Source of the DNA: Frigididesulfovibrio sp031551885
GTDB lineage: Bacteria > Desulfobacterota > Desulfovibrionia > Desulfovibrionales > Desulfovibrionaceae
Reading direction: 5' to 3'
NCBI GenBank assembly: GCA_031551885.1
Contig: JAVBMX010000022.1
Coordinates: 1-64,000 of the forward strand
Length of the DNA stretch: 64,000 bases
Part shown: positions 15,314 to 23,319 of the stretch, piece after piece
How the letters are laid out: the number at the start of each line of letters is the position of its first letter
How positions within the stretch are numbered: the stretch's first letter is position 1
Notes under the pieces: model-generated
Databases searched by the model: none
Seen by the model: the letters and a program-made list of their open reading frames with translations, nothing else
Told to the model about the DNA's origin: nothing
Position numbers and translations under genes: made by a program

Positions 15314-16252
15314 ATGGCGAACAATCCCCTTGGTCTGGGCAAAGGCCTGGACGCACTGATCAGAGATACCGGGGCGACGAAAGGCGAGATTTCCGCCCAC
15401 TCCCTGCCCGTGGCCGATATAGAGCCCAACCCTGAACAACCCCGCCGGCAGTTCGACCCCAAAGCCCTGAACGAACTTGCCGACTCCATCAGAAGCCAAG
15501 GGCTGCTCCAGCCCATTCTGGTTCGCCCCCTGACCGGTGGCCGCAAAGGCAAATACGGCATCGTAGCCGGTGAACGCCGCTGGCGGGCCGCCCAACTGGC
15601 CGGTTTGACCGAAATTCCCGTGCTGGTGCGCACGCTTTCCCCCCAGGAAACCCTCCTGGCCGCCTTGATCGAAAACCTCCAGCGTGAAGACCTGAACCCG
15701 GTGGAAGAAGCCCTGGGCATCCAAACCCTCAGGGACGAATTCGGCCTGAACCAGGAAGAACTCGCCCGGCAGCTGGGCAAAAGCCGTTCCGCCGTGGCCA
15801 ACTCGCTGCGTCTGCTTTCCCTGTCCGACGCCGTGCAGGAGGACTTGGTCGCCGGCAGCCTTTCGGCCGGACATGCCCGCGCCCTGTTGAGCGTCACGGA
15901 TGAAAAGGCCCGCGACCGCCTGCGCGACATGATTCTTGAAGAAGGGCTTTCCGTGCGTGAAGCCGAAGGTCTGGCCGCCCGCTGGAAAGAAACCGGTTCC
16001 TTCCGCGCCGGGGCGGCCGCCAAAAAACCGCTCAAGGCCGCGGACGCGAAGCCGAAACCCCAGAGCGCCCGCTTGTTCGACGTGCAGACCCGGCTCGGCG
16101 CGGCCCTCAATTTGAACGTCAAAGTGACCGGCCGAGAGAGCAAAGGGCGGATCAGCCTGTGCTACAACAGCAAGGCCGAGTTGGAAACGTTGCTGGGCCG
16201 TCTGGGTCTTGATGCCTCTTCGAACGGGAACGCGGGAGTCGCCGGCGAATGA
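15314..16252 (+). CDS. parB: Chromosome-partitioning protein ParB (Spo0J)
   Basis: Binds parS and spreads as a CTP-dependent clamp. The 312-residue protein begins NPLGLGKGLDALI as in chromosomal ParB. Next come PNPEQPRRQF, the CTP-binding arginine patch GERRWRAAQ (about 86-94), the ENLQREDLNPVEEA box, and the helix-turn-helix EELARQLGKSRSAVANSLRLL. The C-terminal dimerisation domain is at about 240-300. ATG 15314 follows AAAGGAG; the frame is open upstream, but only through the antisense zinc-ribbon gene. It has its own upstream region rather than following parA, and its stop overlaps the hldA start (ATGA at 16249-16252). Confidence 0.96.
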   Translation: MANNPLGLGKGLDALIRDTGATKGEISAHSLPVADIEPNPEQPRRQFDPKALNELADSIRSQGLLQPILVRPLTGGRKGKYGIVAGERRWRAAQLAGLTEIPVLVRTLSPQETLLAALIENLQREDLNPVEEALGIQTLRDEFGLNQEELARQLGKSRSAVANSLRLLSLSDAVQEDLVAGSLSAGHARALLSVTDEKARDRLRDMILEEGLSVREAEGLAARWKETGSFRAGAAAKKPLKAADAKPKPQSARLFDVQTRLGAALNLNVKVTGRESKGRISLCYNSKAELETLLGRLGLDASSNGNAGVAGE

Positions 16253-17295
16253 GCGCCCTGATTATTCCCCGGGCTCCGGAAGAGCAGGGGGCTCCCGCGC
16301 TGCTCGCGGCATCGGTCGGTTCTTTGGCCGGAAAATCCGTGCTCATCGTCGGGGACGTGATGCTCGATGTGTATCTTTCCGGCGATGCCGAGCGCATTTC
16401 GCCCGAAGCGCCGGTGCCCGTCGTTTTGGTTGAAGGTGAAAAGCATCTGCTCGGCGGGGCCGGGAACGTGGCCCGCAACATCGTCTCCCTGGGCGGCAAA
16501 GCCCGTCTTGTGGGGGTGTGCGGGCCGGATGAGGCCGGGCAAAACCTCTCGCGGCTTTTGGCCGGCGAAGGCATTCAGGCCGATCTGCCGGCCGTCGATC
16601 GTCCCACCACAACCAAAACTCGGATTGTGGCCCGGCGGCAGCAGATGCTGCGCATCGACCGCGAAGACCCCAGAACCCACGATTTCCATCTGACCAAACT
16701 GGTTTTGGACGCCGTCGCGGCGGCTCTGCCGGAATGCGGCGCGGTGGTCGTTTCCGACTACGGTAAAGGGCTGGTCACCCGCGACTTCATGGAGTCGTTG
16801 GAAGGCCTCAACCGCGCCCTGTCCACGCCCGTGCCCGTTCTGGTGGATCCCAAACCCCAGAACGCGGGCCGTTACGTCGGCGCGACCCTGATGACCCCCA
16901 ACGCCAAAGAGACGTCCGAAACGGCCGGTCTGCCCACCCGGACCAAGATTGAGATTCTCGCGGCGGGCAGGGCGGTCATGCAACGCGTCGGCTGCCCCCA
17001 GCTGCTGGTGACTTTGGGGCCGGACGGCATGGCCATGTTTCTTTCTCCCGACGAAGTGCTGCATATTCCCACGACGGCCAGAAAGGTCTTCGACGTCACC
17101 GGCGCGGGCGATACGGTCATCGCGGCCACGGCCCTCGGGCTCGCCGCCGGAGTGGACCTGGTCACGGCCGCCGTTCTCGCCAACCATGCGGCCGGCATCG
17201 TCGTGGGAGAAGTGGGCGCGGCCGTCGTCTCCGCCGAGCAGCTTCTTGCCGAAATCTCCACCCAGCCCCGCATTCCTGTGGAACGTTGGGTTTAA
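16249..17295 (+). CDS. hldA: D-glycero-beta-D-manno-heptose-7-phosphate kinase (HldA / RfaE1 domain)
   Basis: PfkB-family kinase that phosphorylates heptose-7-phosphate at C1 in ADP-heptose synthesis for the LPS core. The 348-residue protein has GDVMLDVYLSGDAERISPEAPVPV, GGAGNVARNI and the C-terminal PfkB signature with the catalytic Asp in DVTGAGDTVIA (about residues 282-292). Only the kinase half of the bifunctional HldE is present; the cytidylyl/adenylyltransferase half (GxxDxxHxGH type) is absent, so a separate HldC must exist elsewhere. It overlaps the parB stop, a coupling of segregation and LPS genes that is known in several deltaproteobacteria-like genomes. It is followed by an A repeat. 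Confidence 0.92.
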   Translation: MSALIIPRAPEEQGAPALLAASVGSLAGKSVLIVGDVMLDVYLSGDAERISPEAPVPVVLVEGEKHLLGGAGNVARNIVSLGGKARLVGVCGPDEAGQNLSRLLAGEGIQADLPAVDRPTTTKTRIVARRQQMLRIDREDPRTHDFHLTKLVLDAVAAALPECGAVVVSDYGKGLVTRDFMESLEGLNRALSTPVPVLVDPKPQNAGRYVGATLMTPNAKETSETAGLPTRTKIEILAAGRAVMQRVGCPQLLVTLGPDGMAMFLSPDEVLHIPTTARKVFDVTGAGDTVIAATALGLAAGVDLVTAAVLANHAAGIVVGEVGAAVVSAEQLLAEISTQPRIPVERWV

Positions 17296-17298
17296 GAG

Positions 17299-17368
17299 CC
17301 ACGGGGGGAGGTGACCTCCCCCAGACCCCCACGATTCGACGATACTTTGCCGGGGCAAAGTATCGTCG
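17299..17368. repeat. Family A repeat, short copy
   Basis: GGGGGGAGGTGACCTCCCCC, CAGACCCCC and a central palindrome CGACGATACTTTGCC-GG-GGCAAAGTATCGTCG (17337-17368, perfect 15-bp arms). It sits four bases after the hldA stop. This is one of two copies whose centre lacks the GCGC tip. Confidence 0.8.
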
Positions 17369-17448
17369 CGCCGTTTGGGGCTCATAGGCGTTACCCTTAC
17401 CTCACGGATAGGTGGCAGTTTTTTATCGATAGGTGTCGGCGCGGGGCC

Positions 17449-17654
17449 GAAAGCGGCCTTGCAGGGGGTCAGACAAGGAAGGCGAAGTTTTGCGCGATGG
17501 GGCTGACCATTCCGCAGGAAAGCGGAATGAGACGCGGGAACGTAGTGACCGCGCCCGAAGGGCGAGCCGCAGGACGCGGCGAGTCAACTCTTTGGTCCTG
17601 CCCCGGAGCGCAAAGCGAACCTGACGCGGTACCACGCCCTGCAAGGTCGCTTTC
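17449..17654 (+). repeat. Family D structured repeat, copy 2
   Basis: Outer stem GAAAGCGGCCTTGCAGGG (17449-17466) with CCCTGCAAGGTCGCTTTC (17637-17654), 18 bp with one G-U-type mismatch. Inside are GTCAGACAAGGAAGGCGAAG, GATGGGGCTG, an internal hairpin ATTCCGC/GCGGAAT, CTCTTTGGTCCTGCCCCGGAG and CCTGACGCGGTACCAC. These inner blocks match copy 3 while the outer stem is unrelated. It lies 49 bases upstream of tRNA-Leu. Confidence 0.82.
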
Positions 17655-17702
17655 AACGGTCTTGCGCTTTGGCCCAAGGTATGGCAAAAAGCTGGTTCGC
17701 AC

Positions 17703-17787
17703 GGCCGGGTGGCGAAAGGGTATACGCAGCGCACTCAAAATGCGCCGTCCTACGGACATGAGAGTTCGAATCTCTCCCCGGCTACCA
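17703..17787 (+). tRNA. tRNA-Leu (anticodon CAA)
   Basis: Class II tRNA of 85 bases with encoded CCA. Acceptor GGCCGGG pairs with CCCGGCT (first pair G-U), followed by discriminator A and CCA. U8 is present, the D arm is GCG...CGC with GGG in the loop, and the anticodon stem GCGCA/TGCGC holds the loop CTCAAAA, giving anticodon CAA for UUG. The long variable arm CGTCCTACGGACAT and the T arm GAGAG-TTCGAAT-CTCTC are standard. A strong terminator follows directly. Confidence 0.93.
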
Positions 17788-17796
17788 GAGCAATAA

Positions 17797-17842
17797 ACGG
17801 TCGGAACCCACGAGTACAGAGGGTTCCGACCGTGTCTTTTCT
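17797..17842 (+). terminator. Rho-independent terminator of tRNA-Leu
   Basis: ACGGTCGGAACCC (17797-17809) and GGGTTCCGACCGT (17821-17833) form a perfect 13-bp stem with an 11-base loop, followed by GTCTTTTCTT. Confidence 0.9.
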
Positions 17843-17999
17843 TGCCAAGAAAAAAAAATCATACTAATTTGTTCCCCGCCGCGCGAAATACCTTTCGGGG
17901 ATGCACGGCAACCTCTTTTTCGACGGCTCTCGGGGCGGATTCAAGGTGAAACCGCCGGGGCCGTCATTTCCATCCGGCTTTTCCGGCCTTGGAGGCATC

Positions 18000-19352
18000 A
18001 TGTCTTACACCGCGCGCATCATTGACGATCTCAAGCTTACCAGCCCCGGTCAGCCGGAGTTTTATCAGGCCGTGCAGGAGGTTCTCCACTCCCTTGCCCC
18101 CCTGCTGGAAAGCGAACCCAAGTACATGAAACATAAAATCCTGGAGCGCATGGTCGAGCCCGAACGGCAGATCATGTTTCGGGTCGCCTGGGTCGACGAC
18201 AAAGGCGAAGTCCAGGTGAACAAGGGCTACCGCATCCAGTTCAACTCGGCCTGCGGCCCGTACAAGGGCGGCATTCGTTTTCATCCCAGCGTCAACGCCG
18301 GAATCATCAAGTTCCTCGGCTTTGAGCAGATTTTTAAAAACGCCCTGACCGGCTTGGCCCTCGGCGGCGGCAAAGGCGGCGCGAATTTCGATCCCAAAGG
18401 AAAGTCCGACAACGAGATTATGCGCTTCTGTCAAGCCTTCATGACCGAACTGACCCGCCACCTCGGCCCCACCATCGACGTTCCGGCCGGCGACATCGGC
18501 GTGGGCGCGCGCGAAATCGGCTATATGTACGGTCAGTACAAGCGCCTGACCAAATCCCACGACGGCGTGCTTACCGGCAAAGGCATCCCTTACGGCGGCT
18601 CCCGCGCCCGCAAAGAAGCCACCGGCTATGGCGCGGCCTACTTCGCCGAACACATGCTCGCGGCGCGCGGCGCCGGGTTGGAAGGCAAAACCTGCGTCGT
18701 CTCGGGCGCGGGCAACGTGGCCATTTATTTGATTGAGAAGCTGTACCAACTGGGCGCCAAGCCCGTGACCGTTTGCGACTCGCGCGGGCTGATCCGCCAC
18801 GACGCGGGCATCGATCTGGCCCTGCTCAAGCAGGTCAAGGAAGTGGAACGCGCCTCTCTCGAGCGCTACAAAGAACTGTGCCCGGCCGCCGAGTACACTC
18901 CGGTCTCCGCCTACCCGGCCGGCCGCAACCTGGTCTGGAGCGTGCCCTGCGACGTGGCCTTCCCCTGCGCCACCCAGAACGAGCTGAACGAAGCCGACGC
19001 CCGCGAGCTGCTCAAGAACGGCTGCATCGGCGTTTGCGAAGGGGCGAACATGCCTTCGACCCTGGATGCGGTGAAGCTCTTCCTCGAAGGCGGCATCGCC
19101 TTTGGCCCGGCCAAGTGCGCCAATGCAGGCGGCGTGGCCACCAGCCAACTGGAAATGGCCCAGAACGCGAGCATGCAGCAGTGGACTTTTGAGGAAGTCG
19201 ACGGCAAGCTGAAAGACATCATGCGCGGCATCTTCACCGCGGCCCACGAAACCGCTCTGGACTTCAAGCAGCCCGGCAACCTGGTCATGGGCGGCAACAT
19301 CGCCGGTTTCCGAAAGGTAGCCGACAACATGATTTCCCTGGGCGTGATGTAG
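18000..19352 (+). CDS. gdhA: NADP-specific glutamate dehydrogenase
   Basis: Reductive amination of 2-oxoglutarate to glutamate with NADPH, the low-affinity ammonium assimilation route in the cytoplasm. The 450-residue length equals that of E. coli GdhA (447). Visible landmarks are RIQFNSACGPYKGGIRFHPSVN, the substrate lysine region LALGGGKGGANFDPKGKSD, PAGDIGVGAREIGYMYGQY, and the NADP-binding VVSGAGNVAIYLIEKL. GGAGG lies five bases before ATG 18000; the in-frame extension of 33 codons upstream has no family sequence. It is transcribed alone, with a classical terminator at 19461-19492. Confidence 0.97.
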   Translation: MSYTARIIDDLKLTSPGQPEFYQAVQEVLHSLAPLLESEPKYMKHKILERMVEPERQIMFRVAWVDDKGEVQVNKGYRIQFNSACGPYKGGIRFHPSVNAGIIKFLGFEQIFKNALTGLALGGGKGGANFDPKGKSDNEIMRFCQAFMTELTRHLGPTIDVPAGDIGVGAREIGYMYGQYKRLTKSHDGVLTGKGIPYGGSRARKEATGYGAAYFAEHMLAARGAGLEGKTCVVSGAGNVAIYLIEKLYQLGAKPVTVCDSRGLIRHDAGIDLALLKQVKEVERASLERYKELCPAAEYTPVSAYPAGRNLVWSVPCDVAFPCATQNELNEADARELLKNGCIGVCEGANMPSTLDAVKLFLEGGIAFGPAKCANAGGVATSQLEMAQNASMQQWTFEEVDGKLKDIMRGIFTAAHETALDFKQPGNLVMGGNIAGFRKVADNMISLGVM

Positions 19353-19460
19353 GGCAAGGGGACTTTTTCAAAGTTTCCCCGCTTTGTCGGAGCGCTCTCG
19401 CCCGCATCAGCTTGGAAGATTCAATCGATCGCCGGGGGCGTTTCCCCGCTCCCGTTTTTC

Positions 19461-19492
19461 AAAGAACCCGCGCTTGGCGCGGGTTCTTTTTT
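19461..19492 (+). terminator. Rho-independent terminator after gdhA
   Basis: AAAGAACCCGCGC-TTG-GCGCGGGTTCTTT followed by TTT; 13-bp stem about 110 bases after the gdhA stop. The A-rich 5' side makes it bidirectional in appearance. Its CCCGCGC-NNN-GCGCGGG tip is the same as in most family A central palindromes. A weaker hairpin (GGGGACTTT/AAAGTTTCCCC) sits right after the stop codon. Confidence 0.85.
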
Positions 19493-19686
19493 CGGCGCAC
19501 CTCGGTCAGGGCGTGAAGCATTCACGGCAAAAACATCGCGTGTGTGGGAATTCCGAAGAAAAACCATGCGTGGCTTGGGGCAAGGTACGCTTTACGTTAT
19601 GGCGAAGCCGGAGCGATGCGCACTACGGGGAATGCGGCCGGCGGGCGTTTGGCGTATAATTTGTCGAGCTTCTTGGGGAAAAAACA
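19493..19686. other. Intergenic stretch, nothing recognised
   Basis: Part of the 372-base gap between gdhA and rlpA (convergent genes). Short open frames on the plus strand share no codon bias or ribosome site with real genes. I see no repeat copy or RNA gene here. Confidence 0.5.
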
Positions 19687-19713
19687 AAGACGGGGGCTTT
19701 GCGCCCCCGTCTT
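19687..19713 (-). terminator. Rho-independent terminator after rlpA
   Basis: AGACGGGGGC/GCCCCCGTCT stem around a short loop, followed on the minus strand by TTTGTTTTTT, 11 bases after the rlpA stop. Confidence 0.88.
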
Positions 19714-19724
19714 ATCATTCGCGG

Positions 19725-20528
19725 TTACTTTTCAGAGAACGTTTTTTGAGGAGGCAGACCGTCTGAGCCCAAGGCCATCTGCGGCGGCGCCGCATATACC
19801 GGCAAGCTTGAACCGGCGGCCGGGCCTTCAATGATGTCTTTGACCTTTACCGTTGCATCGACCTGACGCACGGCCTCTTCAGCCGCATTGAACGAGTCGA
19901 AGGGGCCGACGCAGACTTCAAAATTTGTGTAGGGCGCGTCGTTCGCCGTCAACACCCGAATCTCACGGTTGAGCCGGTTTTTGTAAGCCGAGCTCAGGCT
20001 GTGGGCGTCCGACGCGGTCTGGGCGTGCTCCAAGCGCAGATAATAGCCGCTCTTGGGGTTGATCATGCCGCCGTCTTCGGTCTCGACCACTTCCATGACG
20101 ACGGGGGCGATCCCCTGGCCGGTCATCTGCAGGCGCTTGGCCGCGCGTTGGGAGAGATCGAGAATTCTGCCCTTGGTGAAGGGACCGCGATCCGTGACCA
20201 CGACCAGCACGTGGCGATCGTTCGTCTGGTTGTAAACGCGCAGAACCGTGCCGAAGGGCAGGGAAGGGTGGGCGGTGGTGAAGTCGTTGGCCTTATAGGG
20301 CCTGCCGCTGGCGGTGCGGTTGCCTTCCACCGAGGGGCTGTACCACGAGGCACGGCCGGAGTTGGAGAGCTCTCCGCGTTGCGGCTTCGCGGGCTTGGGT
20401 TTGAGGGTTTGGGTCGGCGCATCGATGGGGGCGACGGAAACCGCGGGATTGGCCCAAATGGGGGTTGCCGTGAGGACAAGGGCCGCGATGAGGCCTGCCG
20501 TCACAGCGGTAGGAAGAAGGAATCGCAA
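19725..20528 (-). CDS. rlpA: Septal ring lytic transglycosylase RlpA family protein with SPOR domain
   Basis: Cuts denuded peptidoglycan strands and helps cell separation at the septum. The 267-residue protein has a signal peptide (FLLPTAVTAGLIAALVLTA, cleaved after about residue 26 at WA-N) without a lipobox cysteine, so it is secreted rather than lipidated. The double-psi beta-barrel carries ASWYSPSVEGNRTASG, the catalytic Asp region VTDRGPFTKGRILDLSQ and AAKRLQMTGQGIAPV. A SPOR domain at about 185-250 contains FEVCVGPFDSFNAAEEAV. I chose the TTG at 20528 because AAGGAGGG lies directly before it and the signal peptide then starts the protein; the open frame runs 70 codons further without function. 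A strong terminator follows. Confidence 0.9.
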   Translation of the reverse strand: MRFLLPTAVTAGLIAALVLTATPIWANPAVSVAPIDAPTQTLKPKPAKPQRGELSNSGRASWYSPSVEGNRTASGRPYKANDFTTAHPSLPFGTVLRVYNQTNDRHVLVVVTDRGPFTKGRILDLSQRAAKRLQMTGQGIAPVVMEVVETEDGGMINPKSGYYLRLEHAQTASDAHSLSSAYKNRLNREIRVLTANDAPYTNFEVCVGPFDSFNAAEEAVRQVDATVKVKDIIEGPAAGSSLPVYAAPPQMALGSDGLPPQKTFSEK

Positions 20529-21010
20529 GTGCCCTCCTTGGTTGATGTTGCGGTGCAACCTTTTTAAAAACGACTTCACAGGGAAACCGCTCTGCAACAT
20601 ACGCCGGCTGCGCGGAAAACCAGATGCGCGGTTGGCGTACGCCGGGTGTTTTCCACACAAAAACACCCTAAAGGAATAACCGATTGTTGCAGTCTGGATG
20701 ATAATGGCGGTTCTGTCAACCCATAGAGAACGGTACAATATGCGGAAAAGGACATCGGAAATCCGAATTCGGCAGGCTTGGGCATGTCACGCCGGCGATG
20801 ATATCTAGACTTTTTCTGTGTAAGGCAGGATGTATAATGGTGAAGTTATCGGATGGTGTGCGCATAGAATGAGCGAAAATAAAAAGAGGAGCGCTCATTT
20901 TTATCACGAGAAAAATATTTTTGCCGGCCTCGTGTCACAGGGCAGGAATGTTTCCGAGTGCACCTGTGCCGTGGAACATCCGCTGAATGGAAGTGAGCGG
21001 CTGCTCACTC

Positions 21011-21134
21011 GAGCATTTTCATTTTGAAAATGTTTGTGAAACCATATTACCGACGGCTTTCGAACGAGCCCGCAAGCGAACATCCGCTTGCGCGGCCGCC
21101 GGAGCAAATCAACCCTTCAGAGTTAATTTGCTCT
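21011..21134. repeat. Family E repeat, copy 1
   Basis: Begins GAGCATTTTCATTTTGAAAATG, with TGTTTGTGAAACCATAT, then a variable hairpin GCAAGCG/CGCTTGC, and ends with a stem formed by GAGCAAATCAAC and TTAATTTGCTC. The outer conserved blocks match copies at 28186 and 34212 while the two stems have different sequence in each copy. Confidence 0.8.
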
Positions 21135-21332
21135 CGGCCGTCCATCCAAAGTGCCGGCTGCGGAATACTCCCAGCGGTTCGTATCCGGTCGGCGGGGGCG
21201 GCCACCCCGGTGGAGAAAGAACATTTTGGCGGTGTCGCGCAAATGCATTCTCTTGCAAGGGATTCTTTGATGATATGCTGAGAATGCCCGGACAGAAGCG
21301 AAAAAGTTTTTTCCGGATGCTGAGATCAGATC

Positions 21333-21382
21333 GGATAAAAACGCGCCCCTCCAGCCATCTGGGAAGGCGTGCGTTTTTATCC
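21333..21382 (-). terminator. Strong bidirectional hairpin, terminator of the 21400 gene
   Basis: GGATAAAAACGC (21333-21344) and GCGTTTTTATCC (21371-21382) close a second GC stem (CGCCTTCCCAG with CTGGAGGGGCG). On the minus strand it ends in GCGTTTTTATCC, 18 bases after the gene's stop codon. Confidence 0.8.
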
Positions 21383-21399
21383 GTTGCAAGACAGGGTGT

Positions 21400-21969
21400 T
21401 TATTTGACTATTGCTTTGGCCAAACGCTCCAGGGCTTCGACGGAGAGCAGTCCGGGGCGTTTGGCGCAAAAAGTTCGCAAGGCGGTCAGGTGGGCGTGGG
21501 CATCCGGCTTCAGATCAAAGTGCAGTTCCGGGTGCTCGGGGTCGTCGCAAAGTCCCCACGGGTTCAGGCCGGCTTGGATGATGTAGAGGAAAATCTCCAG
21601 GGTGTCCGTCACCGGGTCTTCGGCTATGGCGACGAGGAAAGGACGCAGGGCTTCGGCCTCTGGGGCGAGCGCGGCCCGGTGCAGGTCGCGCGCGGCTTCC
21701 ATCAGGGCGAAGATGGGGTCGGCCAGCTCTTCCACGGCGTCTTCCACATCATCGGCGGCAATGCCGCTCAAGGCCGCCACAGCTTCACGCAGGTCGGGCA
21801 GCGCTTCGGCGTGGAGCTCGGCCAACTCGAGGGCAAGGCTCTCCGCCGTGGTCGGCTCGGCTTCCGGGTCGGGAAGCGGCCTGCGCAGCAGCCCGGCCGC
21901 GAGTTCTTTGGCCGGAGCGGCCAGGGCTTCGGCCAGGGCTTGCAGGGCTTCAGGGGTGAAGACGGCCAT
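21400..21969 (-). CDS. Hypothetical acidic, alanine/leucine-rich protein, 189 aa
   Basis: Not recognised. It is soluble, strongly acidic and almost wholly helical (EALQALAEALAAPAKELAAGLL, LALELAELHAEALPDLREAV), with a central DDVEDAVEELADPIFALMEAARDL. A C-terminal segment richer in aromatic residues (LEIFLYIIQAGLNPWGLCDD) follows. No signal peptide or membrane span. GGGAG precedes ATG 21969 with good spacing. It is alone, with a strong terminator; the upstream gap of 280 bases to cysC contains no repeat. It may be a cytoplasmic scaffold or adaptor, but that is only a guess from composition. Confidence 0.75.
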   Translation of the reverse strand: MAVFTPEALQALAEALAAPAKELAAGLLRRPLPDPEAEPTTAESLALELAELHAEALPDLREAVAALSGIAADDVEDAVEELADPIFALMEAARDLHRAALAPEAEALRPFLVAIAEDPVTDTLEIFLYIIQAGLNPWGLCDDPEHPELHFDLKPDAHAHLTALRTFCAKRPGLLSVEALERLAKAIVK

Positions 21970-22252
21970 TTGGAACTCCCAAGAGCAATTGCGGAAATTT
22001 TTTGAAAAAGGCCTTGGCGGCAGTCTTTCAAAGCGTGAATGTTCAGCATCACATGGATGGCACTCGCGGTCAATCTTGCGTCACATGGCGAAACAGGGAT
22101 TTTGGGGGGCGAACAGTGCGGGCATGGTTTGCCGTTCAGCACGCTCGCACTATGAAAAGTCAGTCCTGCAGTCTCGTGGGCGGCATCCCGGGCTATCGAA
22201 ACTTGTCGATAAGCGCACTGTTCTGCGGGAGAGGGGAAGCCGCCGGATTTTC

Positions 22253-22852
22253 CTACAGGCGGGACAAAATGAAGCGTACCAGAAGATCGGCGCAGGCATC
22301 TTCCGGAGTTTGGGCGGTTTCCAGGATCAGTTCCGGATTTTCCGGCGCTTCATAGGGAGAGGAAACGCCGGTGTAGTTTTTGATCACCCCTTTGCGCGCC
22401 AGTTTATAGAAGCCCTTGGCGTCGCGTTCTTCGCAGACTTCCAGGGGGCAGGAGACATAGATTTCGTGAAAGTCGGCCTGGCCGATGATGTCTCTGGCGT
22501 TTTCCCGGTCGGCTGAGGCGGGGCTGATGAACGAGCACAGGCACACGATGCCCTGCTCGAGGAAAATCTTGGCGGCATGGGCGATGCGCCGCAGGTTTTC
22601 GTGCCGGGCCACCGGCGAAAAACCCAGGTCGCCGCACAGACCGGAGCGGATGCGGTCGCCGTCCAGGACAACCACCTGCATCCCCCTGTCGAAGAGGATT
22701 TTTTCCGCCGCGTGGGCCAAGGTGGATTTGCCCGCGCCTGAAGGTCCGGTGAGCCAGAACACACCGCTGCGGTGCCCCTGGCGCTGTTCCCGATCCCGGC
22801 GACTTACCCGAACGGGCGGCGGCATGATGTGGTTTTGGTTGTTTTTTGTCAT
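22253..22852 (-). CDS. cysC: Adenylyl-sulfate (APS) kinase
   Basis: Phosphorylates APS at the 3' position with ATP to give PAPS, the donor for sulfation or assimilatory reduction. The 199-residue protein has Walker A GPSGAGKS (residues 36-43), VVVLDGDRIRSGLCGDLGFS, RRIAHAAKIF, SFISPASADRENAR and the lid/substrate segment FHEIYVSCPLEVCEERDAKGFY, all family hallmarks. ATG 22852 is preceded by AGGTGAT; further upstream the frame passes through an A repeat. No cysN, cysD or sulfotransferase is nearby. In a dissimilatory sulfate reducer, which uses APS directly, a stand-alone kinase suggests PAPS for polysaccharide or lipid sulfation; that is inference. Confidence 0.93.
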   Translation of the reverse strand: MTKNNQNHIMPPPVRVSRRDREQRQGHRSGVFWLTGPSGAGKSTLAHAAEKILFDRGMQVVVLDGDRIRSGLCGDLGFSPVARHENLRRIAHAAKIFLEQGIVCLCSFISPASADRENARDIIGQADFHEIYVSCPLEVCEERDAKGFYKLARKGVIKNYTGVSSPYEAPENPELILETAQTPEDACADLLVRFILSRL

Positions 22853-22864
22853 AGCATCACCTTT

Positions 22865-22919
22865 TTGGGGGGAATGATTCCCCCCAAACCCCCTCATTTT
22901 CCGCGCAATGCGCGGAAAA
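22865..22919. repeat. Family A repeat, short copy upstream of cysC
   Basis: GGGGGGAATGATTCCCCCC, AAACCCCCTCA and a short central palindrome TTTTCCGCGC-AAT-GCGCGGAAAA (22897-22919). It lies in the cysC leader only 12 bases before the start codon, so it would be in the mRNA if transcription starts upstream. Confidence 0.8.
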
Positions 22920-23179
22920 GAGCTTTGAGCGCCATTGCCTTCTGCCAACATACGGATGTTACTTCATAAAATATAGCCGGTCAGGGGTCGACTTGTATGA
23001 CACCCTGTAACATGTTTGCGGTGGGTGGTCGACGTTTGGGTACATTCCGGCCTGCCGGAATACGGCGGCAGGCCGAGAGCGTGGGGCAGTGCGTGTAGGG
23101 GGAAGGCCGAGAAAAATTTTTAGGAGAAACAATGGCCCGGCATATACTTTTATGTTGCCGGGCCGTTGTGTTTTTTACC

Positions 23180-23290
23180 GAGGGGGCTTGGGGTGCCGCC
23201 CGCGATAGAGTGAGGCAACATTCTCATATCGCGGGAGTTCCAATGACCGGCCAACCTTCGCAGCCCTGGCTCATTCCCCCCACCTGCCGG
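23180..23290 (-). repeat. Family B repeat (inverted) between cysC and the antiporter gene
   Basis: On the minus strand: TGAGCCAGGGCTGCGAAGG, TTGGCCGGTCATTGGAACT, then the stem CCCGCGATA...TATCGCGGG enclosing TGAGAATGTTGCCTCACTC, and GCGGCACCCC. It starts 30 bases after the antiporter stop codon. The surrounding gap (22853-23319) has no gene. Confidence 0.8.
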
Positions 23291-23319
23291 AAGCAAAAAG
23301 AATTTATTCTTTTTCCTCT

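Larger units (their letters stand above)
20529..21399. other. Gene-free stretch of about 870 bases
   Basis: Between rlpA and the acidic protein gene, both on the minus strand. Small overlapping frames look like noise and have AT-rich codons in part. The recognisable content is the family E repeat (21011-21134) and a long bidirectional hairpin (21333-21382). The 20560-20900 part is more AT-rich than average and should hold the rlpA promoter; I could not assign boxes with confidence. Confidence 0.6.

Noticed and set aside
19384..19834. Several short plus-strand frames between gdhA and rlpA
   Set aside because: They cross two strong terminators and share no conserved pattern; judged non-coding.
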